Shown here piece after piece: positions 40,246-50,331 of a DNA stretch of 64,000 bases. The notes under the pieces were generated by a model. The model made no database searches, had not been told where the DNA came from, and saw only the letters and a list, made by a program, of their open reading frames with translations. The position numbers were made by a program, and so were the translations under genes. The first letter of the stretch is position 1, and each line of letters opens with the position of its first letter. Source of the DNA: Bryobacterales bacterium (GTDB taxonomy: Bacteria > Acidobacteriota > Terriglobia > Bryobacterales > UBA6623). The stretch is taken from the NCBI GenBank assembly GCA_028819215.1, contig JAPPMG010000066.1, positions 1 to 64,000 of the forward strand. Direction: 5' to 3'.

Positions 40246-41257
40246 GGCTCCCCAGAAGCCGGGACGGGTCGCGATTGCCACGGCATTGGTGCTGTCGGCG
40301 ATGTGGGGCCTGAACATCGTCGGCATCAAGGTTGCCCTCGCCACGTTCCCGCCAGCCTGGAACGCATTCTGGCGCGCACTGCTGGGCTGGCCGGTGCTAT
40401 GGGTCTGGGCTCGCCAAGGCGGGGTCCGTCTCAAGCCGCTGCCGGGCGAGACCCGCCCGCTGGTCCAGCTCGGGGTGTTCTTCGCGATCCAGATCATCAT
40501 GCTGAACCTCAGCCTGGACTGGACATCGGCCGGGTTCGCATCCGTCCTGCTCAATGCCGCGCCGGTCTTCATCAACACGTTCGCTCACTTCTACGTGCCC
40601 GGAGACCACCTTTCTGGTCAGCGACTGGCAGGCCTGGCCATGGCCTTCGGAGGCGTGGCCATACTGTTCCTAGGGCAGCCGGACCCCTCCCTGGCTCCGC
40701 GCCCGGTCCTGGGCAACGTCCTGGCCTTCGTCACCGCCGCGGTCATCGGAGGTCGCATGGTCTACACGCAACGGTTGGTGCAGCACATGGATTCTATGCG
40801 GGTGATCTTCTGGCAGGTCGGATTTTCCCTCCCGGTCTTCCTGCTCTTTGCGGCCATCTTCGAACCGCTGATGGTCGGCCCCTTGACGCTGTGGCCGTTC
40901 GTGTCTTGGATGTACTGCTCGTTAGGCGTGGTGGGCATCGCATTCGTACTGTGGATCCGCCTCCTAGAGAAGAACTCGCCCGCGCTGCTGTCCGTGTTCG
41001 TGTTCCCCACTCCGATCTTCGGAGTCGCGTTCAGTGCATTGATCTACTCCGAAGCACTGCCAGTGGAACTGGTCATCGGGGTGCTATGCGTGGCCTTTGG
41101 GATCCTGATCGTCATGCTCGAGAAGCGCCGCCAAGCAATAGAACCCTTTCCCGAGCGGACCGCCGGCACGCCGCGTGCGGAACGGTCAGAGTCGGAGCGC
41201 GAACCGCAGTACCGGGGCGAACCCGAGACCGTTGGGGTCTCCCGGGCGGGCGACTAG
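40235..41257 (+). CDS. EamA/DMT-family transporter (second of a tandem pair)
   Basis: GTG 40235 (VPAKAPQKPGRVAIATALVL) overlaps the first transporter by 11 bases and gives 340 residues. The two EamA halves are visible (ALVLSAMWGLNIVGIKVALA; LAGLAMAFGGVAILFLGQPD; SVFVFPTPIFGVAFSALIYS). The same AMAFGGxxILFLGQPDPSLAPxP wording as in the neighbour shows tandem duplication. The last about 45 residues (RRQAIEPFPERTAGTPRAER onward) are a charged cytoplasmic tail absent from the first copy. Two overlapping transporters may form a heterodimer, as in EmrE-like pairs, but EamA proteins are usually monomeric or homodimeric, so separate roles are possible. Confidence 0.88.
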   Translation: MPAKAPQKPGRVAIATALVLSAMWGLNIVGIKVALATFPPAWNAFWRALLGWPVLWVWARQGGVRLKPLPGETRPLVQLGVFFAIQIIMLNLSLDWTSAGFASVLLNAAPVFINTFAHFYVPGDHLSGQRLAGLAMAFGGVAILFLGQPDPSLAPRPVLGNVLAFVTAAVIGGRMVYTQRLVQHMDSMRVIFWQVGFSLPVFLLFAAIFEPLMVGPLTLWPFVSWMYCSLGVVGIAFVLWIRLLEKNSPALLSVFVFPTPIFGVAFSALIYSEALPVELVIGVLCVAFGILIVMLEKRRQAIEPFPERTAGTPRAERSESEREPQYRGEPETVGVSRAGD

Positions 41258-41349
41258 CCCGATCACCGCAGATGCTGAGCATCGCATCCATCTCTTTGAA
41301 AACAAATATCTTACTCGACCTCTGGAGGCATTCTGGGCGGCGCGTGGGA

Positions 41350-41355
41350 TATAAT
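41350..41355 (+). promoter_or_regulatory. consensus -10 box upstream of fabZ
   Basis: TATAAT lies 46 bases before the fabZ ATG, in the 144-base gap after the second transporter. The -35 position is weak. It would let the lipid A genes be transcribed separately from the preceding operon. Confidence 0.45.
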
Positions 41356-41401
41356 CGCAGTTTCGCTCGAGGCGGGCCCGCCGCTCTCCGGGGCTCCTGC
41401 G

Positions 41402-41845
41402 ATGTTGAACATCGAAGAAATCCAGAAGATCCTGCCGCACCGCTACCCGATGCTGCTGGTGGACAGGATTGTCGAGATGTCGGACAAGCGGATCATCGGC
41501 ATCAAGAACGTCACCTTCAACGAGCCCTTCTTCCAAGGCCACTTTCCGGGCAACCCGATCATGCCCGGCGTGTTGATCGTGGAGGCCATGGCCCAGTGCG
41601 GCGGCGTACTGGCCCTAGGAGCGATCGCAGACCGCGAGCGCAAGGTGGTGCTCTTCACCTCGATCGACGATTGCCGCTTCCGCGTCCAAGTGACGCCAGG
41701 CGACCAACTGCGCTTGGAGCTTGACATCTTGCGGCAGCGCGGCAATGTGATCAAGATGCAAGGCCAGGCCTATGTGGGCGACCGGCTTGTAGCGCAAGCA
41801 GTGCTAATGTGCAGCATCGCCGACAGGCCCGCGGCATACGCGTGA
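41402..41845 (+). CDS. fabZ: 3-hydroxyacyl-ACP dehydratase FabZ
   Basis: The 147-residue protein starts MLNIEEIQKILPHRYPMLLV, the standard FabZ opening. The hot-dog fold active site is in EPFFQGHFPGNPIMPGVLIV, with the catalytic His in GHFPG, and EAMAQCGG carries the conserved Glu on the central helix. FabZ dehydrates 3-hydroxyacyl-ACP in fatty acid elongation and competes with lipid A acylation for 3-hydroxymyristoyl-type ACP, explaining its linkage to lpxA. Its stop shares a base with the lpxA ATG (TGATG). Confidence 0.96.
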   Translation: MLNIEEIQKILPHRYPMLLVDRIVEMSDKRIIGIKNVTFNEPFFQGHFPGNPIMPGVLIVEAMAQCGGVLALGAIADRERKVVLFTSIDDCRFRVQVTPGDQLRLELDILRQRGNVIKMQGQAYVGDRLVAQAVLMCSIADRPAAYA

Positions 41846-42621
41846 TGGCGATCCACCGCACGGCAATCGTAGACCCCGCCGCGAGCGTCGACCCGACCGC
41901 CGAGATCGGACCGTACTGCATCGTCGGGCCGGGCGTTCGGGTTGGAGCCGGCACGCGCTTGATGGCCCATGTCTACGTCGACGGCGACACGGAGATCGGG
42001 CGTGACAACCGCTTCTATCCGTATTCAACCGTGGGAGTAGCTCCCCAAGATCTGAAGTACCGAGGCGAGCCTTCGAAGACGACCATCGGCGACCGCAATC
42101 AGATCCGCGAATTCTGCACCGTCCATCGCGGCACGGCGGGCGGCGGGAGCCTGACCGCAATCGGAGACGACAACCTGCTGCAGGCCTATGCGCACGTCGC
42201 GCACGATTGCTTCGTCGGCTCGCACTGCGTCTTGTGCCACTCGGCAACGCTGGGCGGGCACGTCGCGGTGCAGGACTATGCCTGGGTGGGCGCTCACAGC
42301 GGCATCCATCAGTACTGCCGCATTGGTGCCCACAGCTTCGTCGGCGGGTTCAGCGTCGTCACCCAAGACGTGTTGCCGTTCGCGACGGTCGTGAGCGAGC
42401 GGGAGACCAAGACCCACAACGTCAACGGAACCGGGCTGAAGAGACGAGGCTTCTCTAGCGAGGAGATCCAGTCTCTCAGGCGGGCATTCAAGATCTTGGT
42501 CCAATCGGAGCTCAACAACGACCAAGCCTTGGCCAAGATCGCCGCAGAACTGCCTGCGTCGCCATACCTCGATCAGCTTCGCGACTTCGTCCGCAGTTCC
42601 AAGCGGGGATTCGTCCCGTGA
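41845..42621 (+). CDS. lpxA: acyl-ACP--UDP-N-acetylglucosamine O-acyltransferase LpxA
   Basis: ATG 41845 gives 258 residues, typical of LpxA. The left-handed beta-helix hexapeptide repeats are evident (IHRTAIVDPAASVDPTAEIG, YCIVGPGVRVGAGTRLMAHV), with HVAHDCFVGSHCVLC containing the catalytic His region and YAWVGAHSGIHQYCRIGAHS. The C-terminal helical part begins near NVNGTGLKRRGFSSEEIQSL. It transfers a 3-hydroxyacyl chain to UDP-GlcNAc, the first step of lipid A synthesis, so the cell is expected to make LPS. It overlaps lpxI by GTGA. Confidence 0.96.
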   Translation: MAIHRTAIVDPAASVDPTAEIGPYCIVGPGVRVGAGTRLMAHVYVDGDTEIGRDNRFYPYSTVGVAPQDLKYRGEPSKTTIGDRNQIREFCTVHRGTAGGGSLTAIGDDNLLQAYAHVAHDCFVGSHCVLCHSATLGGHVAVQDYAWVGAHSGIHQYCRIGAHSFVGGFSVVTQDVLPFATVVSERETKTHNVNGTGLKRRGFSSEEIQSLRRAFKILVQSELNNDQALAKIAAELPASPYLDQLRDFVRSSKRGFVP

Positions 42622-43430
42622 AGTACGGACTCATCGCAGGGGGCGGCAGCTTTCCCATCCTCACGTTGAAGGCGGCGCGCGCAGCGGGCCACCAAATGGC
42701 CGTGGTTGCCGTCAAGGAAGAGGCCGCGCCGGAAGTGGAGGAACTGGCCGATTCCTGCCAGTGGGTGTCGCTCGGCCAGCTGTCCAAGCTGATCGAAACG
42801 TTCCACGCCGAAGGAATCAGCCAAGCGGTGATGAGCGGGCGCATTCAACACAAGCAGATCTTCTCGGCAATCCGCCCGGACTTGCGCCTGCTCAAGTTGC
42901 TCAACAGCCTTCGGCGCAAGAACACGAATTCCCTGCTCGGCGCGTTGGCGCAGGTCTTGGAGGACGAGGGCATCTCGCTGCTCGATTCGACACACTTCCT
43001 TTCCTCGAGCCTCGCGCGTCCGGGGCCTAACGGGAGGCGAAAGCCTTCAAAGGGCGAATCGAGCGATATCGCGTATGGCCGGGAAATTGCGCAGGCGCTG
43101 GCGGGATTCGACATCGGCCAGAGCGTGGTCATCTGCGAGCAGGCATGCGTGGCGGTCGAAGCCATGGAAGGCACGGACTTGTTGCTCGAGCGCGCGAAGG
43201 CCCTGTCCAACGGGCGGCGGCTGACGCTCGTGAAAGTGGCCAAGCCCAACCAAGACATGCGCTTCGACGTGCCGGTGATTGGCACGCGGACGATTCGGAA
43301 GATGCGGGCTGCGAACGCCACGGCCGTCGCGGTCGACGCGGCCAAGACACTGTTGCTCGACAAGGAGCAGTTGGTAGCGGAGGCGGATCAGGCGGGTATC
43401 GCGGTGTTCGGGCTTGCCGCACCCGCCTGA
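42618..43430 (+). CDS. lpxI: UDP-2,3-diacylglucosamine pyrophosphatase LpxI
   Basis: GTG 42618 overlaps the lpxA stop. The 270-residue protein begins KYGLIAGGGSFPILTLKAAR, the LpxI-specific N-terminus, and contains VMSGRIQHKQIFSAIRPDLR, VICEQACVAVEAMEGTDLLL and KVAKPNQDMRFDVPVIGTRT, which carries the conserved Asp/Arg/Pro motif of the catalytic DUF1009 domain. LpxI cleaves UDP-2,3-diacylglucosamine to lipid X and UMP, replacing LpxH in alphaproteobacteria, Acidobacteriota and others. lpxD and lpxB, usually linked, are not in this window. Confidence 0.95.
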   Translation: MKYGLIAGGGSFPILTLKAARAAGHQMAVVAVKEEAAPEVEELADSCQWVSLGQLSKLIETFHAEGISQAVMSGRIQHKQIFSAIRPDLRLLKLLNSLRRKNTNSLLGALAQVLEDEGISLLDSTHFLSSSLARPGPNGRRKPSKGESSDIAYGREIAQALAGFDIGQSVVICEQACVAVEAMEGTDLLLERAKALSNGRRLTLVKVAKPNQDMRFDVPVIGTRTIRKMRAANATAVAVDAAKTLLLDKEQLVAEADQAGIAVFGLAAPA

Positions 43431-43433
43431 CAG

Positions 43434-43964
43434 ATGACTTCGATCGATCCCTTCGCGACACGGGCGTCCGGGAGGCTGAGGCTTTTCGTGTACGGCACGC
43501 TCAAGCGCGGGTTTGCGAATCACGAGCATTTCTGCCAAGGCCTCTTGGATTTCCACGAGGCAGAGATCCGCGGCCGCCTTTACGATGGCCCTGGATTCCC
43601 GCTCCTCCAAGTCCCAGGCGAGGACATCCTCGCAGAAGGGACGGGACGGGCCATGCACGACCTCGCCGTGCAGTTGCGTGCTGCGGATCAGGTTCGGTCG
43701 TCCTCGCGTTCGGCCGACAGATCCGCCGTCACTGGTTCGTGGGACACGGTATACGGAGAGTTGTTCTCCTTCTCCGACCCCGAGGCAAGGCTACCCGCTA
43801 TCGACAGGCTGGAGGGCTTCAACCCAGGCCACGCGAGCCTCTATCGGCGGGTGTTGGTGCCAGTCGTGACCCGCGATGCCTGCGAGGTGACTTGGGTCTA
43901 CGTCGTGGAAACGCCTGGCTTGAAGGAGCGTCGGCTCTACAGCGGCCGCTGGCCTGAGGTTTAA
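43434..43964 (+). CDS. gamma-glutamylcyclotransferase-family (AIG2/GGCT-like) protein
   Basis: The 176-residue product contains the fold signature RLFVYGTLKRGFANHEHF, where YGTL binds the glutamyl substrate, and YDGPGFPLLQVPG. A Glu expected as the general acid-base appears in GELFSFSDPEARLPAIDRLE. The insert near residues 75-100 (RSSSRSADRSAVTGSWDT) is Ser/Arg-rich and atypical. GGCT-like enzymes act on gamma-glutamyl or glutathione-derived amines and are often of unknown substrate in bacteria. It starts 3 bases after lpxI, so it is probably in that operon, although no lipid A link is known. Confidence 0.8.
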   Translation: MTSIDPFATRASGRLRLFVYGTLKRGFANHEHFCQGLLDFHEAEIRGRLYDGPGFPLLQVPGEDILAEGTGRAMHDLAVQLRAADQVRSSSRSADRSAVTGSWDTVYGELFSFSDPEARLPAIDRLEGFNPGHASLYRRVLVPVVTRDACEVTWVYVVETPGLKERRLYSGRWPEV

Positions 43965-43986
43965 ATCCTTGATCACCGAGTCCCTC

Positions 43987-44024
43987 TTGACGCAGCGTCG
44001 GCATTAGTCATATAGTTAGCTAAC
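43987..44024 (+). promoter_or_regulatory. promoter with overlapping palindrome before the Phd/VapC pair
   Basis: TTGACG (43987-43992), an 18-base spacer, then TATAGT (44011-44016). The perfect 10-base palindrome GTTAGCTAAC (44015-44024) overlaps the end of the -10. Type II antitoxins of the Phd family repress their own operon by binding palindromes at this position, so the site is a good operator candidate. Confidence 0.55.
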
Positions 44025-44046
44025 ATTGTCAGGCGAGGTATCGCCA

Positions 44047-44277
44047 ATGTCCATGGTGAACATCCATCAGGCAAAGACCCAGCTGTCACGGCTGTTGGTA
44101 CAGGTCGAGGCTGGCGAAGAGGTCGTAATTGCCCGCAACGGAAAGCCTGTAGCGCGACTCGTGCGTTTTCGCGACCGTGGCAAACGGCGATTCGGAGCAC
44201 TGCGGGGAAAGATCAGCATCGACGAGAGTTTCTTCGATCCGCTCCCAGAATCCGAGTTAGCTGCTTGGGAGCGATGA
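44047..44277 (+). CDS. Phd/YefM-family antitoxin
   Basis: ATG 44047 gives 76 residues starting MSMVNIHQAKTQLSRLLVQV, the standard Phd fold (beta-strand, IHQAKxxLSxLLxxVEAGE). VVIARNGKPVARLVRF follows, then a C-terminal toxin-binding tail (DESFFDPLPESELAAWE). The N-terminus dimerises and binds DNA; the tail neutralises the toxin. It ends 3 bases before the PIN toxin gene. The upstream promoter with a palindrome fits autoregulation. An alternative start is ATG 44053. Confidence 0.9.
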   Translation: MSMVNIHQAKTQLSRLLVQVEAGEEVVIARNGKPVARLVRFRDRGKRRFGALRGKISIDESFFDPLPESELAAWER

Positions 44278-44280
44278 ATC

Positions 44281-44667
44281 GTGCGGACGCTGCTTGACAC
44301 GCACGCGTTCTTGTGGTGGCTGGACGGAAGCGAGAAACTGTCGCAATCTGCCAAACGAACGATTTCAGACGAAGCAAACGAGATCCTGATCAGCGCCGCG
44401 TCTGCGTGGGAGATCGCCACCAAGTGGCGTCTCGGCAGACTTTCGGCCACGGAGGCTGTAGCACGAATTATCCCCGAGACGATCGCTGATCAGGGCTTCG
44501 ACGAGCTGCCGATCACTGTTGAGGACGCCACGCGAGCGGGTTTGCTGCCCGGCCCGCATCGTGACCCGTTTGACCGGATGTTGATCGCGCAGGCTCTGGC
44601 GCACGAGCTTGTGCTCATTTCGATCGAGGACTGCTTCGATGCCTATGGCGTAGCCCGTCTCTGGTAG
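44281..44667 (+). CDS. VapC-type PIN-domain ribonuclease toxin
   Basis: GTG 44281 gives 128 residues. RTLLDTHAFLWWLDGSEKLS has the first catalytic Asp; SAASAWEIATKWRLGRLS holds the conserved Glu; HRDPFDRMLIAQALAHELVL holds the acidic pair of the DPFDRMLIAQA motif, typical of Phd-paired PIN toxins. It is an Mg2+-dependent RNase that cleaves tRNA or rRNA when released from the antitoxin. The target is unknown. The pair is flanked by unrelated housekeeping genes and may have moved in recently. Confidence 0.92.
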   Translation: MRTLLDTHAFLWWLDGSEKLSQSAKRTISDEANEILISAASAWEIATKWRLGRLSATEAVARIIPETIADQGFDELPITVEDATRAGLLPGPHRDPFDRMLIAQALAHELVLISIEDCFDAYGVARLW

Positions 44668-44692
44668 TTCCACCTCATTCTCAATGCGGACC

Positions 44693-44719
44693 CACCCAAG
44701 CGCCGGGACAGCGTGGGTG
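44693..44719. terminator. hairpin between convergent genes (possible bidirectional terminator)
   Basis: CACCCAAGC (44693-44701) pairs with GCGTGGGTG (44711-44719) except for one mismatch, with a 9-base loop. It lies in the gap between vapC and the convergent DHH gene. No clear T-run follows on either side, so intrinsic termination is uncertain. Confidence 0.35.
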
Positions 44720-44791
44720 CGGCAGTTTCCCTGACGAGGGTCAGCAACTGTCTCAAGTGTGTCCGATCGCTGGATGAACTGAGCGCCTGAG

Positions 44792-47447
<2,656 letters not shown>

Positions 47448-47450
47448 CGT

Positions 47451-49205
47451 CTATTCGGGCACGGCCCGCCGCGCTGTCGAGTACACTTCGCGACCGCCCA
47501 ACATCGTCGCCAGGACTCGCGTGTCGCGCAGCTCCTGCTCGGCGCAGGTCAATATGTCGCGGTCGACGACCACGAAGTCGGCATACTTGCCGGGCTCCAG
47601 CGATCCCTTGACATCTTCCTCGAACGTCAGATAGGCCGCATTGAGCGTCCACATCCGCAACGCCTCCTCGCGGGTGATTCGTTGCTCGGGATTATGCACT
47701 GACCCGTCTGCTGTCGTTCGGGTCACGGCGATCCACATGCCGAGGAATGGATCGAACGGATTGACGGATTCCCGGGCGTCGAACTTGATCATGTGATCCG
47801 AACCGCCGGCAACGACGACACCCGCGTCGATGATCGAGCGATAGGGCTGCAAGGTGCCCATGCGATCCGGCCCGAGCACGCGGGCTAGGGCCGGCCCGTC
47901 GAAGTGGTACCAAGCGGGCTGCATGTCCGCCACGACCCCCAGCGCTGCTGCTCTGCGAATCGCGTCCCCGCTGAGGAAGTTGGCGTGAGTGAGGGTGAAT
48001 CGACGATCCGTGATCGGCACCTTGCGATTGACCGCTTCGTAGGCGGCGAGCAGCACGTCAGTGGATCCGCCGCCGGTCGTATGGGCGGTCATCTGCCAGC
48101 CGAGGTCAGCGGCCAACGTCACGATTTGCTCGAGATCGCCTGGACGGATGCGCAATTCGCCGCGGTAGTCGGCGTCCTCAAACCCATAGACCTGGGTGTT
48201 CTGGCCGTAGGGCGCCCTCATATAGGCTGTGCCGAGCAAGATGCCGCCATCCAGAACGACCTTCAGCGCGCCCACGCGGAACATTTCGTCGCCGTGGCCG
48301 GTGACGGCTCCGATCCCCTCGATTTCCCGCAGGACCTGCTCGACCGGCCGCTCTGCGTTGACCACGCGAGTGACCGATGTGCGCACTTGCAACTTGCCCT
48401 GCTGCCACAGTTCCTGATAGGCGCGAAACCCAGCAGCAGTCTGACTGCGATCAATGACGCTGGTCAGTCCGGCCATGCTGTACGCGCTCTGCATCGCAGC
48501 CAAGGCAGAGACCATCTGGCCGTGGCTGTAGGTGCGCGCCTCCAGCAGAGGCGCCACGAGTTGGCGCGCGCCGATGATCAGACCGGTGGGCTCGCGCGCG
48601 CTGTTCCGCAGCAGCTTTCCGTTGGTCGGATCCGGGGTGCCGGCCGAAATGCCTGCCAGTGCCAGGGCCGCCGAGTTCAGCACCGCGGCATAGCCGTTGT
48701 CGAGCATGACGGGTCGCTCGCCGGCATATTCGTCGATCTCCCAGCGATCCGGATAGCGGCGCTCCCGAAGGCGGGTGGAATACACCTTCGGGACGAAGAT
48801 CAAACCCTCGCCGGCAGGCTGCGCTTGAATGTGTCGGCGCACGGCCTCGAAACTCCGCAAGACGGGAATCTCGCCGTCCGCTTCAGCCAGGGCTGCCTTG
48901 ATGGGGTGGACATGGCTATCGATCAATCCCGGGAGCACCGTCTTGCCCTGCAGGTTCACCTGGCGGGTCCGCGGACCGGTCTTGCGGCCCACTATCTGCG
49001 TCGTGCCGACATCCAAGACGCGCCCGGAGGAGACCGTCATGGATTCGACCACGGGGCGCTCGTCCCACATGGTGATGATCTTGCCGTTGTAGTAGAGGGT
49101 GTCGGCCGGCCCGGCCGGAACGTCACGCTTGGGCGGCCACTGCTGCGGCGACGCCTCCGCGCCGAGAAGAAGCAGCAGCGTGACGAGGCGCAGCGCCACA
49201 ATCAT
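47451..49205 (-). CDS. exported amidohydrolase (amidohydrolase family 3)
   Basis: ATG 49205 (MIVALRLVTLLLLLGAEASP) gives 584 residues with a signal peptide; the ORF-track start is far upstream. It shows the family 3 pattern: DTLYYNGKIITMWDERPVVE, VLPGLIDSHVHPIKAALAEA (metal His pair), TAHTTGGGSTDVLLAAYEAV and GSDHMIKFDARESVNPFDPF, with C-terminal LEPGKYADFVVVDRDILTCA. Such enzymes hydrolyse amides, ureas or related bonds in the periplasm. The substrate is unknown. It lies on the same strand after an exported esterase with a 77-base gap, so the two may be co-transcribed. Confidence 0.87.
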   Translation of the reverse strand: MIVALRLVTLLLLLGAEASPQQWPPKRDVPAGPADTLYYNGKIITMWDERPVVESMTVSSGRVLDVGTTQIVGRKTGPRTRQVNLQGKTVLPGLIDSHVHPIKAALAEADGEIPVLRSFEAVRRHIQAQPAGEGLIFVPKVYSTRLRERRYPDRWEIDEYAGERPVMLDNGYAAVLNSAALALAGISAGTPDPTNGKLLRNSAREPTGLIIGARQLVAPLLEARTYSHGQMVSALAAMQSAYSMAGLTSVIDRSQTAAGFRAYQELWQQGKLQVRTSVTRVVNAERPVEQVLREIEGIGAVTGHGDEMFRVGALKVVLDGGILLGTAYMRAPYGQNTQVYGFEDADYRGELRIRPGDLEQIVTLAADLGWQMTAHTTGGGSTDVLLAAYEAVNRKVPITDRRFTLTHANFLSGDAIRRAAALGVVADMQPAWYHFDGPALARVLGPDRMGTLQPYRSIIDAGVVVAGGSDHMIKFDARESVNPFDPFLGMWIAVTRTTADGSVHNPEQRITREEALRMWTLNAAYLTFEEDVKGSLEPGKYADFVVVDRDILTCAEQELRDTRVLATMLGGREVYSTARRAVPE

Positions 49206-49282
49206 TGGCCGCCTCCGCGAGATGCGAACTCCGAGGAACCGAGCCGGCGCCAACCGGCACTCCGCGAATTCGTAAGCCGGCG

Positions 49283-50149
49283 CTACCAAGTCGGATCGCC
49301 CGGTCGGCCAACCACCGGCTGGCCTTCGACGTATCCGAGAGAGGCCAAGAAACGGTCCATGTGCCAGACCGTGCTGGTGTACGCGGCACGGCTGCGGCCG
49401 TAGTTGAAGAATCCATGCGGCCGGCCTTCGTAGCCGACCAGCTCGCAGCGGTTGCCTGAATTCTTCATCGCATCGCAAAACGTCTCAGCGGTCTCGAACG
49501 CAACCGTGGTGTCCGCCTTGCCGTGGAAGACAATCGTCGGCGGATCACCGGCGTCGACGTGGTGTAGCGGCGAGCCCGCTTCCGGATCATCGCCCCAGCG
49601 CCGGGACATGGCGACGAGGTCCGTGACTGGATTGAACAGCAGAAGCGCGTTGGGCTTGGAGCTGACAGAGGAGTCCTCGCCCTTCTCTTCGAGCCCGTCA
49701 ATCACCCCGGTAGTGGCCGCCACGTGGCCGCCGGCGGATCCGCCGCCCGCCGCGATCCGGTTGGGATCGACACCCAGTTCCGCGGCATGCTCTCGAACCC
49801 AGCGCACCGCGGACTTGCCATCTGCGACACACTGCCTGGGCGTCGTGCCGTGGCTGCCACGCGTGCGGTACTGGGCGCTGATGGCAACCATGCCGCGCGA
49901 GGCCAGATAGCGGCTGTGCGGGAAGAACTGCGTAGGGGTGCCGCCAACCCAGCCCCCGCCAAAAAAGAAGACGGCGGCGGAGCGCCTGTCGCTAGACTTC
50001 CAGCCTTCGGGCAGGAAGACATGCAGTTCCAGCGGGTCCTTTTCGAACTGCTTGAACACGATCTCCTTGTCAGGCTTGAATTCTCGCTGCTGTGCGAAAG
50101 CAGCGACACTGGCCAAGGCGAGCAGGCAGGCGAGGGAACGCAGTTTCAT
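49283..50149 (-). CDS. exported alpha/beta-hydrolase (esterase/lipase, BD-FAE-like)
   Basis: ATG 50149 (MKLRSLACLLALASVAAFAQ) gives 288 residues with a signal peptide. The oxyanion-hole region is AAVFFFGGGWVGGTPTQFFP, the nucleophile elbow is IAAGGGSAGGHVAATTG (G-x-S-x-G with Ser), and PPTIVFHGKADTTV plus EGRPHGFFNYG contain the Asp and His of the triad. The family includes acetyl xylan and feruloyl esterase-like enzymes. It is probably periplasmic. It sits between an amidohydrolase and a large heme/propeller protein, all on the minus strand. Confidence 0.9.
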   Translation of the reverse strand: MKLRSLACLLALASVAAFAQQREFKPDKEIVFKQFEKDPLELHVFLPEGWKSSDRRSAAVFFFGGGWVGGTPTQFFPHSRYLASRGMVAISAQYRTRGSHGTTPRQCVADGKSAVRWVREHAAELGVDPNRIAAGGGSAGGHVAATTGVIDGLEEKGEDSSVSSKPNALLLFNPVTDLVAMSRRWGDDPEAGSPLHHVDAGDPPTIVFHGKADTTVAFETAETFCDAMKNSGNRCELVGYEGRPHGFFNYGRSRAAYTSTVWHMDRFLASLGYVEGQPVVGRPGDPTW

Positions 50150-50331
50150 CGCATCAAGTCTAGCACCGGGATCATTCCGCATCGGGACCATCAGCCCCGA
50201 CGAAACGAGGCGCCGGGAGACTGCCCGACATGTCCCTTTCAGGGTCTCAGGCGTGGCATGCGACCTCGCGGCCGGGCGGGCCGCCATATCCCTCCCATCG
50301 AGCGTGTTCAGACAACGCGCGGCGTAGCGCG

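Noticed and set aside
47904-49403. 499-residue plus-strand ORF
   Set aside because: Antisense of the family 3 amidohydrolase.
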